This document shows, piece after piece, positions 15,445 through 23,649 of a stretch of DNA of 64,000 nt. The stretch covers positions 1 through 64,000 of the forward strand of contig CAZMYR010000004.1 in NCBI GenBank assembly GCA_964570585.1. The letters are read 5' to 3'. The stretch is from G020354945 sp964570585. Its GTDB lineage: Bacteria > Omnitrophota > Gorgyraeia > JABMRG01 > JAFGKX01. Positions within the stretch are counted from its first letter, which is position 1; every line of letters starts with the position of its first letter. The notes beneath the pieces were generated by a model that made no database searches, was not told the origin of the DNA, and saw only the letters and a program-made list of their open reading frames with translations. A program made the translations under genes and the position numbers.

Positions 15445-17169
15445 ATGGCTAAAAGGGTTCTGTCAATCGTTATGGTTTTGTTAAAGGTGGGAAAGGAGGG
15501 AAGAATGAGCAAAGCACGGGGGTGCGAAATGGTTAAAACATGGGGGTGCGAAATGGTTAAAACACAGAGGTGTGAAATGGTTAGAATATTTTTATTAATG
15601 GTTATGGTTTTGTTCAATGTAAATTATTGTTCAGCTTCCGAAAATCACTGGCAGAAAAAGGATACCGGAATATATGAGATCTCAATTACGTCAATAGCGA
15701 TAACCTCCTCGGGTAAATTATTTGCATCTACTGATAAAGCAGTATATACAAGCAATAATAAAGGAGATAGCTGGCGGCGTTTGGTATTTTTGCCAAAAAG
15801 CAAAATGATGATAAATGACATAGCCTGCGTAGATGGCGATTATCCAAGGATTTATATTGCCACGACCCGCGGACTTTATCGAGTTATCGATCGGACAGGT
15901 AACGCAGAGCGTATTTTTAAAGCACGGGGAAATAAAAGGTATATTAATTGTATAAAGATTGATGGTGCTAAAAAAGAGAAACTATACATAGGAACAAAAG
16001 GAGGGTTATTTGTAAGTAATGATAGAGGGAAACATTGGAAATCTATAGGATATTTTAAAAATAAAGAAGTAAATGACATAGCGCTTTTAGAAAGAGATAT
16101 TTTTATAGCTGCAAATGGCGGAATCTATAAGGGCGGCGAATTATCCAAGAGCTGGAGCAGGACTTTTGCAATAACTACTGGAAGAACAGCTGGAGCAGAA
16201 AACGGTGACAGTGAAAATAATTATAATGAAAATGAAGCATCCGAAAATAGGATAAATTGTTTAATAACAAACAAAGACGCAAAAACAGTATATGCTGGAA
16301 CAAATAAAGGAATAATTATCTCGAGCGACAAAGGGAAAAACTGGCAGAAGTTGGATGATAGCAATCTTGTTGGCAGATATATTGAGGACATATTAATACA
16401 AGGGCCTAATGTCATCGCGGCTACTAAAAAGGGTGTATTTTTACCGGATAAATCAGCGGTTTCATATCATGCTAAAAAATTATCATTTGATAAAAATAGC
16501 AAATCCATTTACGCAGCTACTACCAATGGTTTATATAGATATATTTTTGAAAACAAAAAAAGGCAAAATGTTAACAACAAAAACGATTATGTCGATTTTG
16601 TAAAAAGACAGATTGAGAATGAGCCTGGCATCCAGCAGATACAGAAAGCTGCTATTGAGTATGCAGAAGTAAGCCCGGATAAGATTAAATGGATGAGACG
16701 CGCTGCAGAAGAGAAAGCCTGGATGCCAAAGTTATCGGTGGGATTTGATTATGATGAAGATAACAATATATACGCCATCAAAAACGGTAACTCATATATT
16801 TTTGATATCGGGCCTGATGATAAAGGATGGGGTTGGGATGTTTCTTTAAGCTGGGATTTAGGAGAATTAATCTGGAACGATGACCAGACCAACATAGATG
16901 TGCGCTCTAAATTAATGGTGCAGCTGCGAGATGACATCTTGACAAATGTAACCACTTTGTATTTTGAAAGAAGAAGACTGCAACTGGATGTAGTAAATGG
17001 AAAATATAAAGGAAAAGCGCAACACGTAACTATGTTGCGTCTTCAAGAGCTTACAGCGAGAATCGATGCGCTTACAGGTGGGTTTTTATCAAGAAATGAC
17101 GAGAGAAAAATTGGGACAGGCACAATTTTTGGAGGATTTTATGATAAAGCGTCAAAAAAGCAGATCTAA
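15445..17169 (+). CDS. Exported BNR/YCF48-like beta-propeller protein
   Basis: 574 residues. The mature part (from about ASENHWQKK) carries repeated propeller blades, for example KLFASTDKAVYTSNNKGDSW, KLYIGTKGGLFVSNDRGKHW and TVYAGTNKGIIISSDKGKNW, of the BNR/Ycf48 type. A C-terminal helical region of about 190 residues follows (KWMRRAAEEKAWMPKLSVG, then a Trp-rich strand GWGWDVSLSWDLGELIW, then a coiled coil LRLQELTARID). A signal peptide is visible (MVRIFLLMVMVLF, cleavage near SA-SE) but lies about 50 residues inside the frame, behind three 8-residue repeats. In-frame ATGs at 15445 and 15505 each have a strong AGGAGG-type site, and another ATG lies within each repeat. The true start could be any of these. 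Probably envelope-located; the binding partner is unknown. Confidence 0.75.
   Translation: MAKRVLSIVMVLLKVGKEGRMSKARGCEMVKTWGCEMVKTQRCEMVRIFLLMVMVLFNVNYCSASENHWQKKDTGIYEISITSIAITSSGKLFASTDKAVYTSNNKGDSWRRLVFLPKSKMMINDIACVDGDYPRIYIATTRGLYRVIDRTGNAERIFKARGNKRYINCIKIDGAKKEKLYIGTKGGLFVSNDRGKHWKSIGYFKNKEVNDIALLERDIFIAANGGIYKGGELSKSWSRTFAITTGRTAGAENGDSENNYNENEASENRINCLITNKDAKTVYAGTNKGIIISSDKGKNWQKLDDSNLVGRYIEDILIQGPNVIAATKKGVFLPDKSAVSYHAKKLSFDKNSKSIYAATTNGLYRYIFENKKRQNVNNKNDYVDFVKRQIENEPGIQQIQKAAIEYAEVSPDKIKWMRRAAEEKAWMPKLSVGFDYDEDNNIYAIKNGNSYIFDIGPDDKGWGWDVSLSWDLGELIWNDDQTNIDVRSKLMVQLRDDILTNVTTLYFERRRLQLDVVNGKYKGKAQHVTMLRLQELTARIDALTGGFLSRNDERKIGTGTIFGGFYDKASKKQI
15515..15586 (+). repeat. Three tandem 24-bp repeats in the 5' coding region
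   Basis: Units at 15515-15538, 15539-15562 and 15563-15586 share GGGGGTGCGAAATGGTTAAAA with changes in the third. Each is translated as an 8-residue unit (RGCEMVKT, WGCEMVKT, QRCEMVRI) and each contains an ATG in frame. An upstream stretch, VMVLLK, also resembles the later VMVLFN, suggesting repeated duplication of the gene start. Confidence 0.85.
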
Positions 17170-17335
17170 GTTCACGACAGAATATTATTTAGAAACCATC
17201 ATCCTTAAGCTGGATAAAATTGAGGCGGAATTAGAAACGGTAAAGTCGGTTGTATTTGGATACGGTAAACAAACCAGCCTTTTAAACGACAGAATAGAGA
17301 ACATAGAAGATAGAAAAAAATTAGGTTGCCTGTAA
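17141..17335 (+). CDS. Small coiled-coil protein
   Basis: 64 residues from the ATG at 17141, preceded by GGAGG at a good distance. It overlaps the propeller gene by 29 bases in another frame, implying coupling. The sequence is a basic N-terminus (IKRQKSRSKF) then heptad-like helices (LETIILKLDKIEAELETV and LLNDRIENIED). I do not recognise a family. Its position suggests a partner or regulator of the propeller protein. Confidence 0.6.
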   Translation: MIKRQKSRSKFTTEYYLETIILKLDKIEAELETVKSVVFGYGKQTSLLNDRIENIEDRKKLGCL

Positions 17336-17412
17336 ACGCGCGCGCAAAAAAATTACCCCCCTTGACTATTCTTGTGGGGGCTACGAACAGTATTACGTAA
17401 TCTGATGATATG

Positions 17413-17421
17413 TGGTATAAT
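17413..17421 (+). promoter_or_regulatory. Extended -10 promoter ahead of the tnpB hairpins
   Basis: TGGTATAAT (17413-17421) is an extended -10 element. A poor -35 region lies upstream. A transcript from here would carry the two hairpins at 17457 and 17595 before tnpB. Confidence 0.4.
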
Positions 17422-17456
17422 CTATTCAAATCTATCGCATAAGAATTGGAATCCTA

Positions 17457-17523
17457 GGGAGCAAGAAAAATCTGCTAAAGCCCCTGCTACGGAAAAGGGC
17501 AGATTTTTCTTGATTTTGCTCCC
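17457..17523 (+). repeat. Long hairpin upstream of tnpB
   Basis: Arms GGGAGCAA plus GAAAAATCTGC (17457-17475) pair with GCAGATTTTTC and TTGCTCCC (17499-17523), with a small bulge. It may be the left end of the IS200/IS605-type element or a structured leader. A further GGTCC/GGACC pair lies at about 17550-17582. Confidence 0.65.
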
Positions 17524-17594
17524 TTTGGTGGTAGAATAGGATATGCAATTAGATGGTCCCGCGTTTGAAGGGGGAACCCGGACCCTAAAAAAGG

Positions 17595-17624
17595 AAAACC
17601 TTCACCACAGACGGTGAAGGTTTT
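17595..17624 (+). promoter_or_regulatory. Perfect 12-bp hairpin next to the tnpB start
   Basis: AAAACCTTCACC (17595-17606) and GGTGAAGGTTTT (17613-17624) pair perfectly around a 6-base loop and are followed by T-rich sequence. The 3' arm contains the only purine-rich AAGG stretch before the ATG at 17634, so the hairpin could both terminate transcription and hide the ribosome-binding site. Comparable repression is known for IS200 (established for that family; inference here). Confidence 0.65.
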
Positions 17625-17633
17625 TGTATTTTT

Positions 17634-18827
17634 ATGAATCCAATTACCCTTGCTCACAAAATTCGGCTTAGTCCCACATATAAGCAGGCCAAATATTTTC
17701 AGCAGGCCTGCGGTATTGCGCGGTTTACGTGGAACTGGGCATTGGCTGAATGGAAGAGGCAGTATGAAGCTGGTAAAAAACCCACAGCTCTGAGTTTAAA
17801 AAAGCAGTTTAATGCAATTAAGCCTATTGAATTTCCCTGGATGTATAAGGTTACAAAATATGCCAGCCAGCAGCCTTTTATTTTTTTACAAAAGGCGTTT
17901 AAAGGTTTTTTCGATAAAAAGGCAAAATATCCTCAATTCAAAAAGAAAGGAATACATGATAGTTTTTATATAGGCAATGACCATATCAAAATAGAAGCCA
18001 GCTCTGTTCATATCCCAAAATTAGGATGGGTAAAGATAGAAGAGCCCTTACGGTTTAAAGGCAAGGTAATCTCAGCTACTGTTTCTCATGTTGCTGACAA
18101 ATGGTTTATCAGCCTTAATGTAGAATTAGACCAAGCACCGCAAACTTGCGAGAGCCAAACAAGCATAGGTGTTGATTTAGGCATAAGAAGGCTGGCAACC
18201 TTGTCTAATGGGGAAAGATTTGAAGGACCTAAGCCACTGAAGAAACAATTGGGCAAGCTTAAACGTTTACAGCGGCAATTGTCGCGTAAACAGAAAGGCT
18301 CGAATAACCGCAATAAGGCCCGGATGAAAGTAGCAAGGTTGCATTACCGAATCAGTTGCATCCGCCAGGATACACTGCATAAGCTTACCTCATACTTAAG
18401 TATCAATTTTGCTGCTATTGCCATTGAAGATTTGAATGTTAAAGGTATGCTCTCTAACCATCTGCTAGCCCGTAGTATTGCGGATATGGGGTTTTATGAG
18501 TTTCGGCGACAGTTAGAATACAAGGCGCAGATGCGTGGCAATTATATTAAGATTGTTGACCGCTGGTTTCCATCATCTAAACAGTGTTCTCGCTGCAAGG
18601 TTATTAATGATTCCTTAACATTGAATGATCGGATTTTCAAATGTAACAATTGTGGTTTAGAGATAGATCGTGAGCTCAATGCAGCGATTAATCTCGAGAG
18701 TACGGTGAGTTCCACCGGATTTCAAGCCTGTGGAGAGAAAGGCGCTGGCTCAAAGCGTAAAGTTTTGAGTGAAACCGGTCTCAATGAAGCAGGAACTAAG
18801 CCGTGTACAGATTTGTACACATTTTAG
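17634..18827 (+). CDS. tnpB: TnpB (IS605 OrfB-type) RNA-guided nuclease
   Basis: 397 residues. N-terminal HTH_OrfB region (HKIRLSPTYKQAKYFQQACG, FTWNWALAEW). The RuvC core has all three acids: Asp in SIGVDLGIRRLA (about 180), Glu in AIAIEDLNVKGM (about 264) and Asp in EIDRELNAAIN (about 344). The zinc ribbon is CSRC then CNNC (about 319-339). The length and motifs are those of an intact TnpB, an RNA-guided DNA nuclease whose guide RNA normally overlaps the 3' end of the gene and the element end. No tnpA is adjacent, so this is an IS1341-type arrangement. The C-terminal ~50 residues (GFQACGEKGAGSKRKV...) lie in the region where the guide-RNA scaffold is usually encoded. Confidence 0.92.
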   Translation: MNPITLAHKIRLSPTYKQAKYFQQACGIARFTWNWALAEWKRQYEAGKKPTALSLKKQFNAIKPIEFPWMYKVTKYASQQPFIFLQKAFKGFFDKKAKYPQFKKKGIHDSFYIGNDHIKIEASSVHIPKLGWVKIEEPLRFKGKVISATVSHVADKWFISLNVELDQAPQTCESQTSIGVDLGIRRLATLSNGERFEGPKPLKKQLGKLKRLQRQLSRKQKGSNNRNKARMKVARLHYRISCIRQDTLHKLTSYLSINFAAIAIEDLNVKGMLSNHLLARSIADMGFYEFRRQLEYKAQMRGNYIKIVDRWFPSSKQCSRCKVINDSLTLNDRIFKCNNCGLEIDRELNAAINLESTVSSTGFQACGEKGAGSKRKVLSETGLNEAGTKPCTDLYTF

Positions 18828-18935
18828 AGAACGGCATTAAAGACAGTTCACAGAACAGGTATAGGCGTATATGATGTTGGAACGTTCTTTGTCCCTGAAA
18901 AGAAACCACCCATAGAACCGGAGACACTATTTTAA
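18828..18935 (+). other. Possible displaced 3' end of an interrupted gene
   Basis: Right after the tnpB stop, a frame without a start codon runs to a stop at 18935. It reads like a protein tail (HRTGIGVYDVGTFFVPEKKP then PIEPETLF). It could be the end of a gene split by the tnpB element, but no matching 5' half was found at 17336-17600. The guide-RNA end of the element should also lie in this region. Confidence 0.3.
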
Positions 18936-18961
18936 GTAAACAATCAGTGATTTATATGGAT

Positions 18962-18993
18962 AAAAAGGAGGGTTTTTTAACCCTCTTTTTTAT
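18962..18993 (+). terminator. Rho-independent terminator
   Basis: GAGGGTT (18968-18974) pairs with AACCCTC (18979-18985) and is flanked by an A-run before and a T-run after. It separates the tnpB region from the fab operon. Confidence 0.85.
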
Positions 18994-19001
18994 TTTTAGG
19001 C

Positions 19002-19030
19002 TTGACATAATGCTGTTACTATTGTAGTAT
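19002..19030 (+). promoter_or_regulatory. Promoter of the fabG-acpP-fabF operon
   Basis: TTGACA (19002-19007), a 17-bp spacer and TAGTAT (19025-19030). The fabG ATG follows at 19058 with an AAAGGA site. Confidence 0.75.
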
Positions 19031-19057
19031 ACTGGCGAAAATTCAAAGGATGTAATT

Positions 19058-19798
19058 ATGCAGTTAAAAGAAAAGACAGCTATAATAACAGGCGCAGCTC
19101 AGGGAATAGGTAAGGAGATTGCCTTCACCTTAGCCAGGGAAGGCGCCAATTTAGCTATCTGCGACGTAAATAAAGAGGGTATAACCGAAACCCAAAAAGA
19201 GATAGAATCTGCCGGTGTTAAGGTTTTAGGCTTTGTTGTTGACGTAACAGATGCCAAACAGGTTGAAGATATGGTCAACAAAGTCCTTGACAACCTCGGC
19301 AAAGTTGATATACTTGTCAATAATGCCGGGATAACCAGAGATTCTTTGATAATGAGGATGAAGGGGGGTGACTGGGACGCTGTTTTAGGGGTCAATTTAA
19401 AAGGTGCCTTCAATTGCATAAAGGCAGTTGCAAGGCCGATGGTAAAGGAACATTCAGGCAAAATAGTCAATATTGCTTCCATAATCGGCATGATGGGTAA
19501 TCCGGGCCAGGCCAATTATGCAGCAAGTAAAGCAGGCATGATAGGCCTAACTAAAACTGCGGCCAAAGAATTAGCATCAAGAGGCATTAATGTTAATGCC
19601 ATTGCCCCGGGTTTTATAAAGACAACTATGACAGATAAGTTGACTGAGGAGCAGAAACAGAAGATGTTTGGGGCAATTCCGTTAGCCAAATTCGGCGAAA
19701 CAAAAGATGTGGCAAATTTGGTCCTATTTTTGGTCAGCGAGGCCTCCTCATATATAACCGGGGAAGTAATTAAGATTGACGGTGGAATGGCAATGTAA
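19058..19798 (+). CDS. fabG: 3-oxoacyl-ACP reductase
   Basis: 246 residues, the normal FabG length. Short-chain dehydrogenase motifs are GAAQGIGKEIA (NADPH-binding), DVTDAKQVE, LVNNAGITRD, NIASIIGMMGNPGQANYAASKAG (Ser, Tyr and Lys of the active site) and IAPGFIKTTMTDKL. It reduces 3-oxoacyl-ACP to 3-hydroxyacyl-ACP in type II fatty-acid synthesis. It is followed by acpP and fabF in the usual order, and a good promoter lies just upstream. Confidence 0.95.
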   Translation: MQLKEKTAIITGAAQGIGKEIAFTLAREGANLAICDVNKEGITETQKEIESAGVKVLGFVVDVTDAKQVEDMVNKVLDNLGKVDILVNNAGITRDSLIMRMKGGDWDAVLGVNLKGAFNCIKAVARPMVKEHSGKIVNIASIIGMMGNPGQANYAASKAGMIGLTKTAAKELASRGINVNAIAPGFIKTTMTDKLTEEQKQKMFGAIPLAKFGETKDVANLVLFLVSEASSYITGEVIKIDGGMAM

Positions 19799-19807
19799 AT
19801 GAGTCCA

Positions 19808-19856
19808 GACACCTTACGGTGTCGGGACGAATTTATCCCGAGCGAAGCGAGGGATC
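19808..19856 (+). repeat. Two hairpins between fabG and acpP
   Basis: GACACC TTAC GGTGTC (19808-19823) is a perfect 6-bp stem. The following ATCCCGAGCGAAGCGAGGGAT (19835-19855) is a widespread REP-like palindrome, known when translated as PERSEG. They sit just before the acpP ribosome-binding site and could process or stabilise the message (inference). Confidence 0.7.
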
Positions 19857-19872
19857 TAAAAGGAGGGAAAGA

Positions 19873-20121
19873 ATGGCAACAGGAGATAAAATAAAGTCAA
19901 TTATTGCAGAACAATTGGGAGTAAAACCAGAAGAGGTAACCCCAGAAGCGTCATTTATTGACGACCTTGGCGCAGACTCATTAGACACGGTCGAGCTGGT
20001 AATGGCATTAGAGGAAGAATTCGGAATAGAGATACCGGATGAAGATGCCGAGAAGATGACCAAGGTGGCTGACGCCATTAAATACATAGAAGAAAAAGTA
20101 ACAGCTAAAGGTTCAAGTTAA
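19873..20121 (+). CDS. acpP: Acyl carrier protein
   Basis: 82 residues from the ATG at 19873, which has AGGAGGG upstream. The longer frame from 19819 would translate the REP-like hairpin and is rejected. The phosphopantetheine Ser lies in the DLGADSLDTVELVMALEEEF motif. The acidic helices and C-terminal KYIEEKV are typical. It carries growing acyl chains for FabG and FabF on either side. Confidence 0.96.
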   Translation: MATGDKIKSIIAEQLGVKPEEVTPEASFIDDLGADSLDTVELVMALEEEFGIEIPDEDAEKMTKVADAIKYIEEKVTAKGSS

Positions 20122-20152
20122 TTTCACCCACCCAATTTCCCACCAATATATA

Positions 20153-21391
20153 ATGGAAAAAAGAAGAATAGTCATTACAGGCATAGGAGTTGTTACACCT
20201 GTAGGCATCGGTAAGCGGACATTCTGGGAAGCTATTTGTCAGGGTAAAAATGGTATCCATAAAATAAGCTCCTTTGATGCAACAGGTTTTGCATCTCAGA
20301 TAGCCGGTGAAGTGAGAGATTTCGACCCAGCCAAATTCTTATCAGCCAAAGACATAAAAAGGACAGATAGATTTGTCCAGTTTGCCATGGTAGCCTCAAG
20401 GTATGCTGTCGAAGATTCAAATCTTAACCTCGATTCTGTAGATAGGGACCGCTTCGGTGTGTTGGTAGGCTCCGGCATTGGTGGCATGCTTACCATAGAG
20501 AGAGAGCACAAGGTTTTGTTAGGAAAAGGGCCTTCTCGGATGTCACCTTTTTTTATACCAATGCTTATAGTAAATATGGCATCGGCTAAAGTTTCAATAG
20601 ATTTAGGATTAACAGGCCCTAACACTGCTGTTGCAACTGCATGTGCTACCGGAACACATGCTATAGGTGACGCTTTTAAGATAATACAACGTAATGATGC
20701 TGACTTTATGCTTTGTGGAGGCGCAGAGGCTGCAATTGCACCGTTAGCTCTCGGTGGATTTTGTGCTGCTCGTTCTCTTTCGAGAAGAAATGATGAACCG
20801 GAGAAGGCCTCAAGGCCGTTTGACAAAGAAAGAGACGGCTTTATAATGAGTGAAGGTGCAGGTGTAGTTATTTTAGAAGAATACGAACGTGCCAGAGCCA
20901 GAGGCGCGCATATGTATGCGGAGATAATAGGCTATGCAATGAGCGGCGATGCATATCATATGACTGCACCTGACCCTGAAGCAAGGGGAGCGATTTTATG
21001 CATGAAAAACTGCTTAGAAGACGCAGGCTTAAAACCACAACAAGTTGATTATATTAATGCCCATGGCACATCTACTCCACTTAATGATAAGGTAGAAACT
21101 AAGGCTATCAAGGATATTTTTGGCAAGCACGTTTATAAATTGGCTGTGAGTTCCACAAAGTCTATGATAGGCCATATGTTAGGAGCAGCAGGCGGAGTAG
21201 AGTGCGCTGCTACCGCTTTGGCTATCGATAACGGAATTTTACCGCCTACCACAAATTACGAAGTTCCAGACCCCGAATGCGACCTTGATTATGTCCCAAA
21301 TAAGGCAAGAAAAGCTAATATTAATGTAGCCTTATCTAATAGCTTGGGTTTCGGCGGACATAACTGCACTATAGCATTAAGGAAGATATAA
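20153..21391 (+). CDS. fabF: 3-oxoacyl-ACP synthase II
   Basis: 412 residues, the FabF length. The catalytic triad of elongating KAS enzymes is present: Cys164 in VATACATGTHAIG, His304 in NAHGTSTPLND and His341 in KSMIGHMLGAAGGVE. The GFGGHN motif lies near the C-terminus. It condenses malonyl-ACP with acyl-ACP. It forms an operon with fabG and acpP. No fabD, fabH, fabZ or fabI is present in the window. Confidence 0.95.
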   Translation: MEKRRIVITGIGVVTPVGIGKRTFWEAICQGKNGIHKISSFDATGFASQIAGEVRDFDPAKFLSAKDIKRTDRFVQFAMVASRYAVEDSNLNLDSVDRDRFGVLVGSGIGGMLTIEREHKVLLGKGPSRMSPFFIPMLIVNMASAKVSIDLGLTGPNTAVATACATGTHAIGDAFKIIQRNDADFMLCGGAEAAIAPLALGGFCAARSLSRRNDEPEKASRPFDKERDGFIMSEGAGVVILEEYERARARGAHMYAEIIGYAMSGDAYHMTAPDPEARGAILCMKNCLEDAGLKPQQVDYINAHGTSTPLNDKVETKAIKDIFGKHVYKLAVSSTKSMIGHMLGAAGGVECAATALAIDNGILPPTTNYEVPDPECDLDYVPNKARKANINVALSNSLGFGGHNCTIALRKI

Positions 21392-21407
21392 CTGGAGATA
21401 AAACACT

Positions 21408-21530
21408 AAACCCTAAACTCTAAATCCTAAACAAACCCAAAATTCAAAACTCAAAATTCAAAACTGCTCATTTTGGGTTTAGAAAATTTGGGTTTTGAGT
21501 TTGTTTAGAGTTTCGGATTTAGGGTTTTTT
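21408..21530. repeat. Long imperfect palindrome between fabF and acyl-CoA dehydrogenase
   Basis: The arms begin AAACCCTAAACTCTAAATCC and end GGATTTAGGGTTT, with CAAACCCAAAATTC and TTTGGGTTTTGAGTTTG inside. About 50 bases on each side pair imperfectly. It ends in a T-run, so it can act as a terminator. It looks like a small non-autonomous repeat. Confidence 0.75.
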
Positions 21531-21548
21531 ATATTTGGAGGTAAAACA

Positions 21549-22703
21549 ATGGATTATTTACTTACAGAAGAACAGGTGATGATACGAGATTTGGCCCGCC
21601 AGATTGCCGAGGAGAAGATTGCTCCTGTTGCAGCCCAATATGACGAAAGCGGTGAATTTCCATGGGATATAATAAAGGTAATTGCTGAAAGCGACCTCTT
21701 TGGCATTTTTGTGGAAGAAAAATATGGTGGGACCGGCGGCGGAGTAACGGAATTATGTTTAGCAACCGAAGAGTTTTCCAAGGCCTGCGGCGGTATCGCT
21801 GTTTGCTATGCAGCCAGCGCATTAGGGGCATATCCTATTATGTTATATGGCAGCGAGGAGCAAAAACAGAAATATCTGTCTGATATAGCCAGAGGTAAAA
21901 AATTGACAGCATATGCAATAACAGAGGCAGGAGCAGGGAGCGATGCAGGTGCAATCACCACTGCTGCTAAAAAAGACGGCGATTACTATATTTTAAATGG
22001 CACCAAACAGTGGACTACAAATGGCGGTGAAGCTGAGATTTATACCGTATTTGCAGTTACTGATAAGACCAAGGGTTCTCGAGGAGCCAGCGCATTCATA
22101 GTTGAGAAAGGCACCCCTGGTTTTGAATTTGGCAAGAAAGAAAATAAGATGGGCATTAGAGGCTCTACAACGAGAGAACTCATATTTAATGATTGCAAAA
22201 TTCCCAAGGAGAACCTTTTAGCCAGGGAAGGATTCGGATTTATAATAGCAATGAAGACATTTGATAAGTCCCGCCCCGGAATCGGAGCACAGGGAGTGGG
22301 CATTGCTCAAGGGGCATTGGACCACGCAGTAAAATATGCTAAAGAAAGAGTGCAATTTGGCAAGCCAATTTCGAGTTTTCAAGGGATACAATTTATGCTG
22401 GCTGATATGGCTACCCAGGTTGAGGCTGCCAGGGCATTGGTCTATTTTGCCGCTAAATATATTGACTCCGGGGCGAAAGATATATCCAAAATTTCAGCGC
22501 AGGCAAAACTCTTTGCATCCGATGTATGCATGAAGGTTACTACAGACGCTGTGCAGGTCTTTGGCGGATATGGTTATATGAAGGACTATCCGGTTGAAAA
22601 ATATATGCGTGATGCAAAGATAACCCAGATTTACGAAGGCACAAACCAGATCCAACGAGGCATCATCGCCTCCGAACTCATAAAGGAATCCCTCAAGAAA
22701 TAA
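21549..22703 (+). CDS. Acyl-CoA dehydrogenase
   Basis: 384 residues from the ATG at 21549 (GGAGG upstream); the longer frame from 21495 translates the palindrome and is rejected. The full three-domain ACAD fold is visible: LTEEQVMIRDLARQIAEEKI, AYAITEAGAGSDAGA, GTKQWTTNGGEA, QFGKPISSFQGIQFMLADMA, VFGGYGYMKDYPVEKYMRD and the catalytic Glu in QIYEGTNQIQRG (about 363). It oxidises acyl-CoA with FAD and passes electrons to ETF, whose genes follow. With the ferredoxin-EtfA it resembles Bcd/Etf-type systems, so reversible or bifurcating butyryl-CoA chemistry is possible (inference). Confidence 0.93.
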   Translation: MDYLLTEEQVMIRDLARQIAEEKIAPVAAQYDESGEFPWDIIKVIAESDLFGIFVEEKYGGTGGGVTELCLATEEFSKACGGIAVCYAASALGAYPIMLYGSEEQKQKYLSDIARGKKLTAYAITEAGAGSDAGAITTAAKKDGDYYILNGTKQWTTNGGEAEIYTVFAVTDKTKGSRGASAFIVEKGTPGFEFGKKENKMGIRGSTTRELIFNDCKIPKENLLAREGFGFIIAMKTFDKSRPGIGAQGVGIAQGALDHAVKYAKERVQFGKPISSFQGIQFMLADMATQVEAARALVYFAAKYIDSGAKDISKISAQAKLFASDVCMKVTTDAVQVFGGYGYMKDYPVEKYMRDAKITQIYEGTNQIQRGIIASELIKESLKK

Positions 22704-22709
22704 ATTCAT

Positions 22710-22843
22710 AAGAACCACCGGGTGGGAAATCAATCGGCCACCTGCCCTAAAATCGTTCGGCCAAGTGTCCCCCATTCAAAAGGGACAGGTGGCCGAATAA
22801 ATCTGGGACAGGTGGCCGAACAAAATCCCACCCGGTGGTTCTT
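22710..22843. repeat. Palindromic element with 18-bp perfect ends
   Basis: The outer arms AAGAACCACCGGGTGGGA (22710-22727) and TCCCACCCGGTGGTTCTT (22826-22843) are perfectly complementary. Inside are two direct copies of GGGACAGGTGGCCGAA and the inverted TCGGCCACCTG/TCGGCCAAGTGTCCC. It fills the gap between the dehydrogenase and etfB genes. Confidence 0.85.
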
Positions 22844-22857
22844 AAACGTGAGTTTCC

Positions 22858-23649
22858 ATGAATATCATCGTTTGCATAAAGCAGGTTCCAGATACAACCG
22901 ATATAAAGATTGACCCTGCCACCAATACCCTTATCCGCGAGGGAGTGGAGTCTATTATAAATCCGTTTGATATGTACGCAATAGAAGAAGCGATTCGAAC
23001 AAAGGAGAAACTCGGCGGTAAGGTAACAGTCGTATCTATGGGGCCTCCACAGGTTGATACGGCCCTTCGCGAAGCAATATCACTGGGCTGCGATGAGGCA
23101 GTATTGCTTACAGATAAGGCCTTTGCGGGAAGCGATACATTAGCAACAAGTTATACCCTGGCCGTGGCAATAAAAAAGATCGGCTCGTATGATGCAATCT
23201 TCTGTGGCAAACAGGCTGCAGATGGCGATACCGCTCAAGTAGGGCCCGGGATATCTGCCCATTTAGATATACCTCAGGTTACGTATGTTAAAAAGATAGA
23301 ACAGATACAGAATGGTTTTGCCAGAGTGGAGCGTATGACCGAAGAAGGATATGAGGTTATAGAAACACCCCTGCCGGTTCTTTTTACAGTTGTTAAAGAG
23401 ATAAACGAACCTCGCCTGCCTTCATTGAGAGGTAAGATAGCTGCGAAAAAGGCAAAAATTACTACATGGAATGCCAAAGATTTAGGGGTAGATGAGAAAC
23501 ATATAGGCCTTAACGGTTCCCCCACTCAAGTGATTAAGATTTTTACCCCTCCGACGCGAGCAGCAGGAGAGATATTTCATGGTGACACAGAAGAAGTTGT
23601 TTTAAAATTAGTTGAGCGCCTCAAGGATGAGTTGAAGCCTAAGTTTTAA
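22858..23649 (+). CDS. etfB: Electron transfer flavoprotein beta subunit
   Basis: 263 residues. EtfB hallmarks: MNIIVCIKQVPDTT at the start, INPFDMYAIEEAIR, VTVVSMGPPQV, AIFCGKQAADGDTAQVGP and the C-terminal EINEPRLPSLRGKIAAKK recognition loop. It binds AMP or a second FAD and forms a heterodimer with EtfA. Its stop overlaps the start of a UroD-like gene (TAATG), and etfA follows that gene. Confidence 0.94.
   Translation: MNIIVCIKQVPDTTDIKIDPATNTLIREGVESIINPFDMYAIEEAIRTKEKLGGKVTVVSMGPPQVDTALREAISLGCDEAVLLTDKAFAGSDTLATSYTLAVAIKKIGSYDAIFCGKQAADGDTAQVGPGISAHLDIPQVTYVKKIEQIQNGFARVERMTEEGYEVIETPLPVLFTVVKEINEPRLPSLRGKIAAKKAKITTWNAKDLGVDEKHIGLNGSPTQVIKIFTPPTRAAGEIFHGDTEEVVLKLVERLKDELKPKF

Noticed and set aside
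19099..19515. Minus-strand frames opposite fabG, fabF, smc, and others
   Set aside because: They are antisense shadows of clear genes, have no ribosome-binding sites and no recognisable domains.
19819..19872. Extended N-terminus of acyl carrier protein
   Set aside because: The added residues come from the REP-like PERSEG palindrome; the ATG at 19873 has AGGAGGG upstream.
21408..21530. Telomere-like TTTAGGG array
   Set aside because: The motif occurs only as part of an imperfect palindrome, not as a tandem array.
21495..21548. Extended N-terminus of acyl-CoA dehydrogenase
   Set aside because: It reads through the palindrome; the ATG at 21549 with GGAGG fits family starts.
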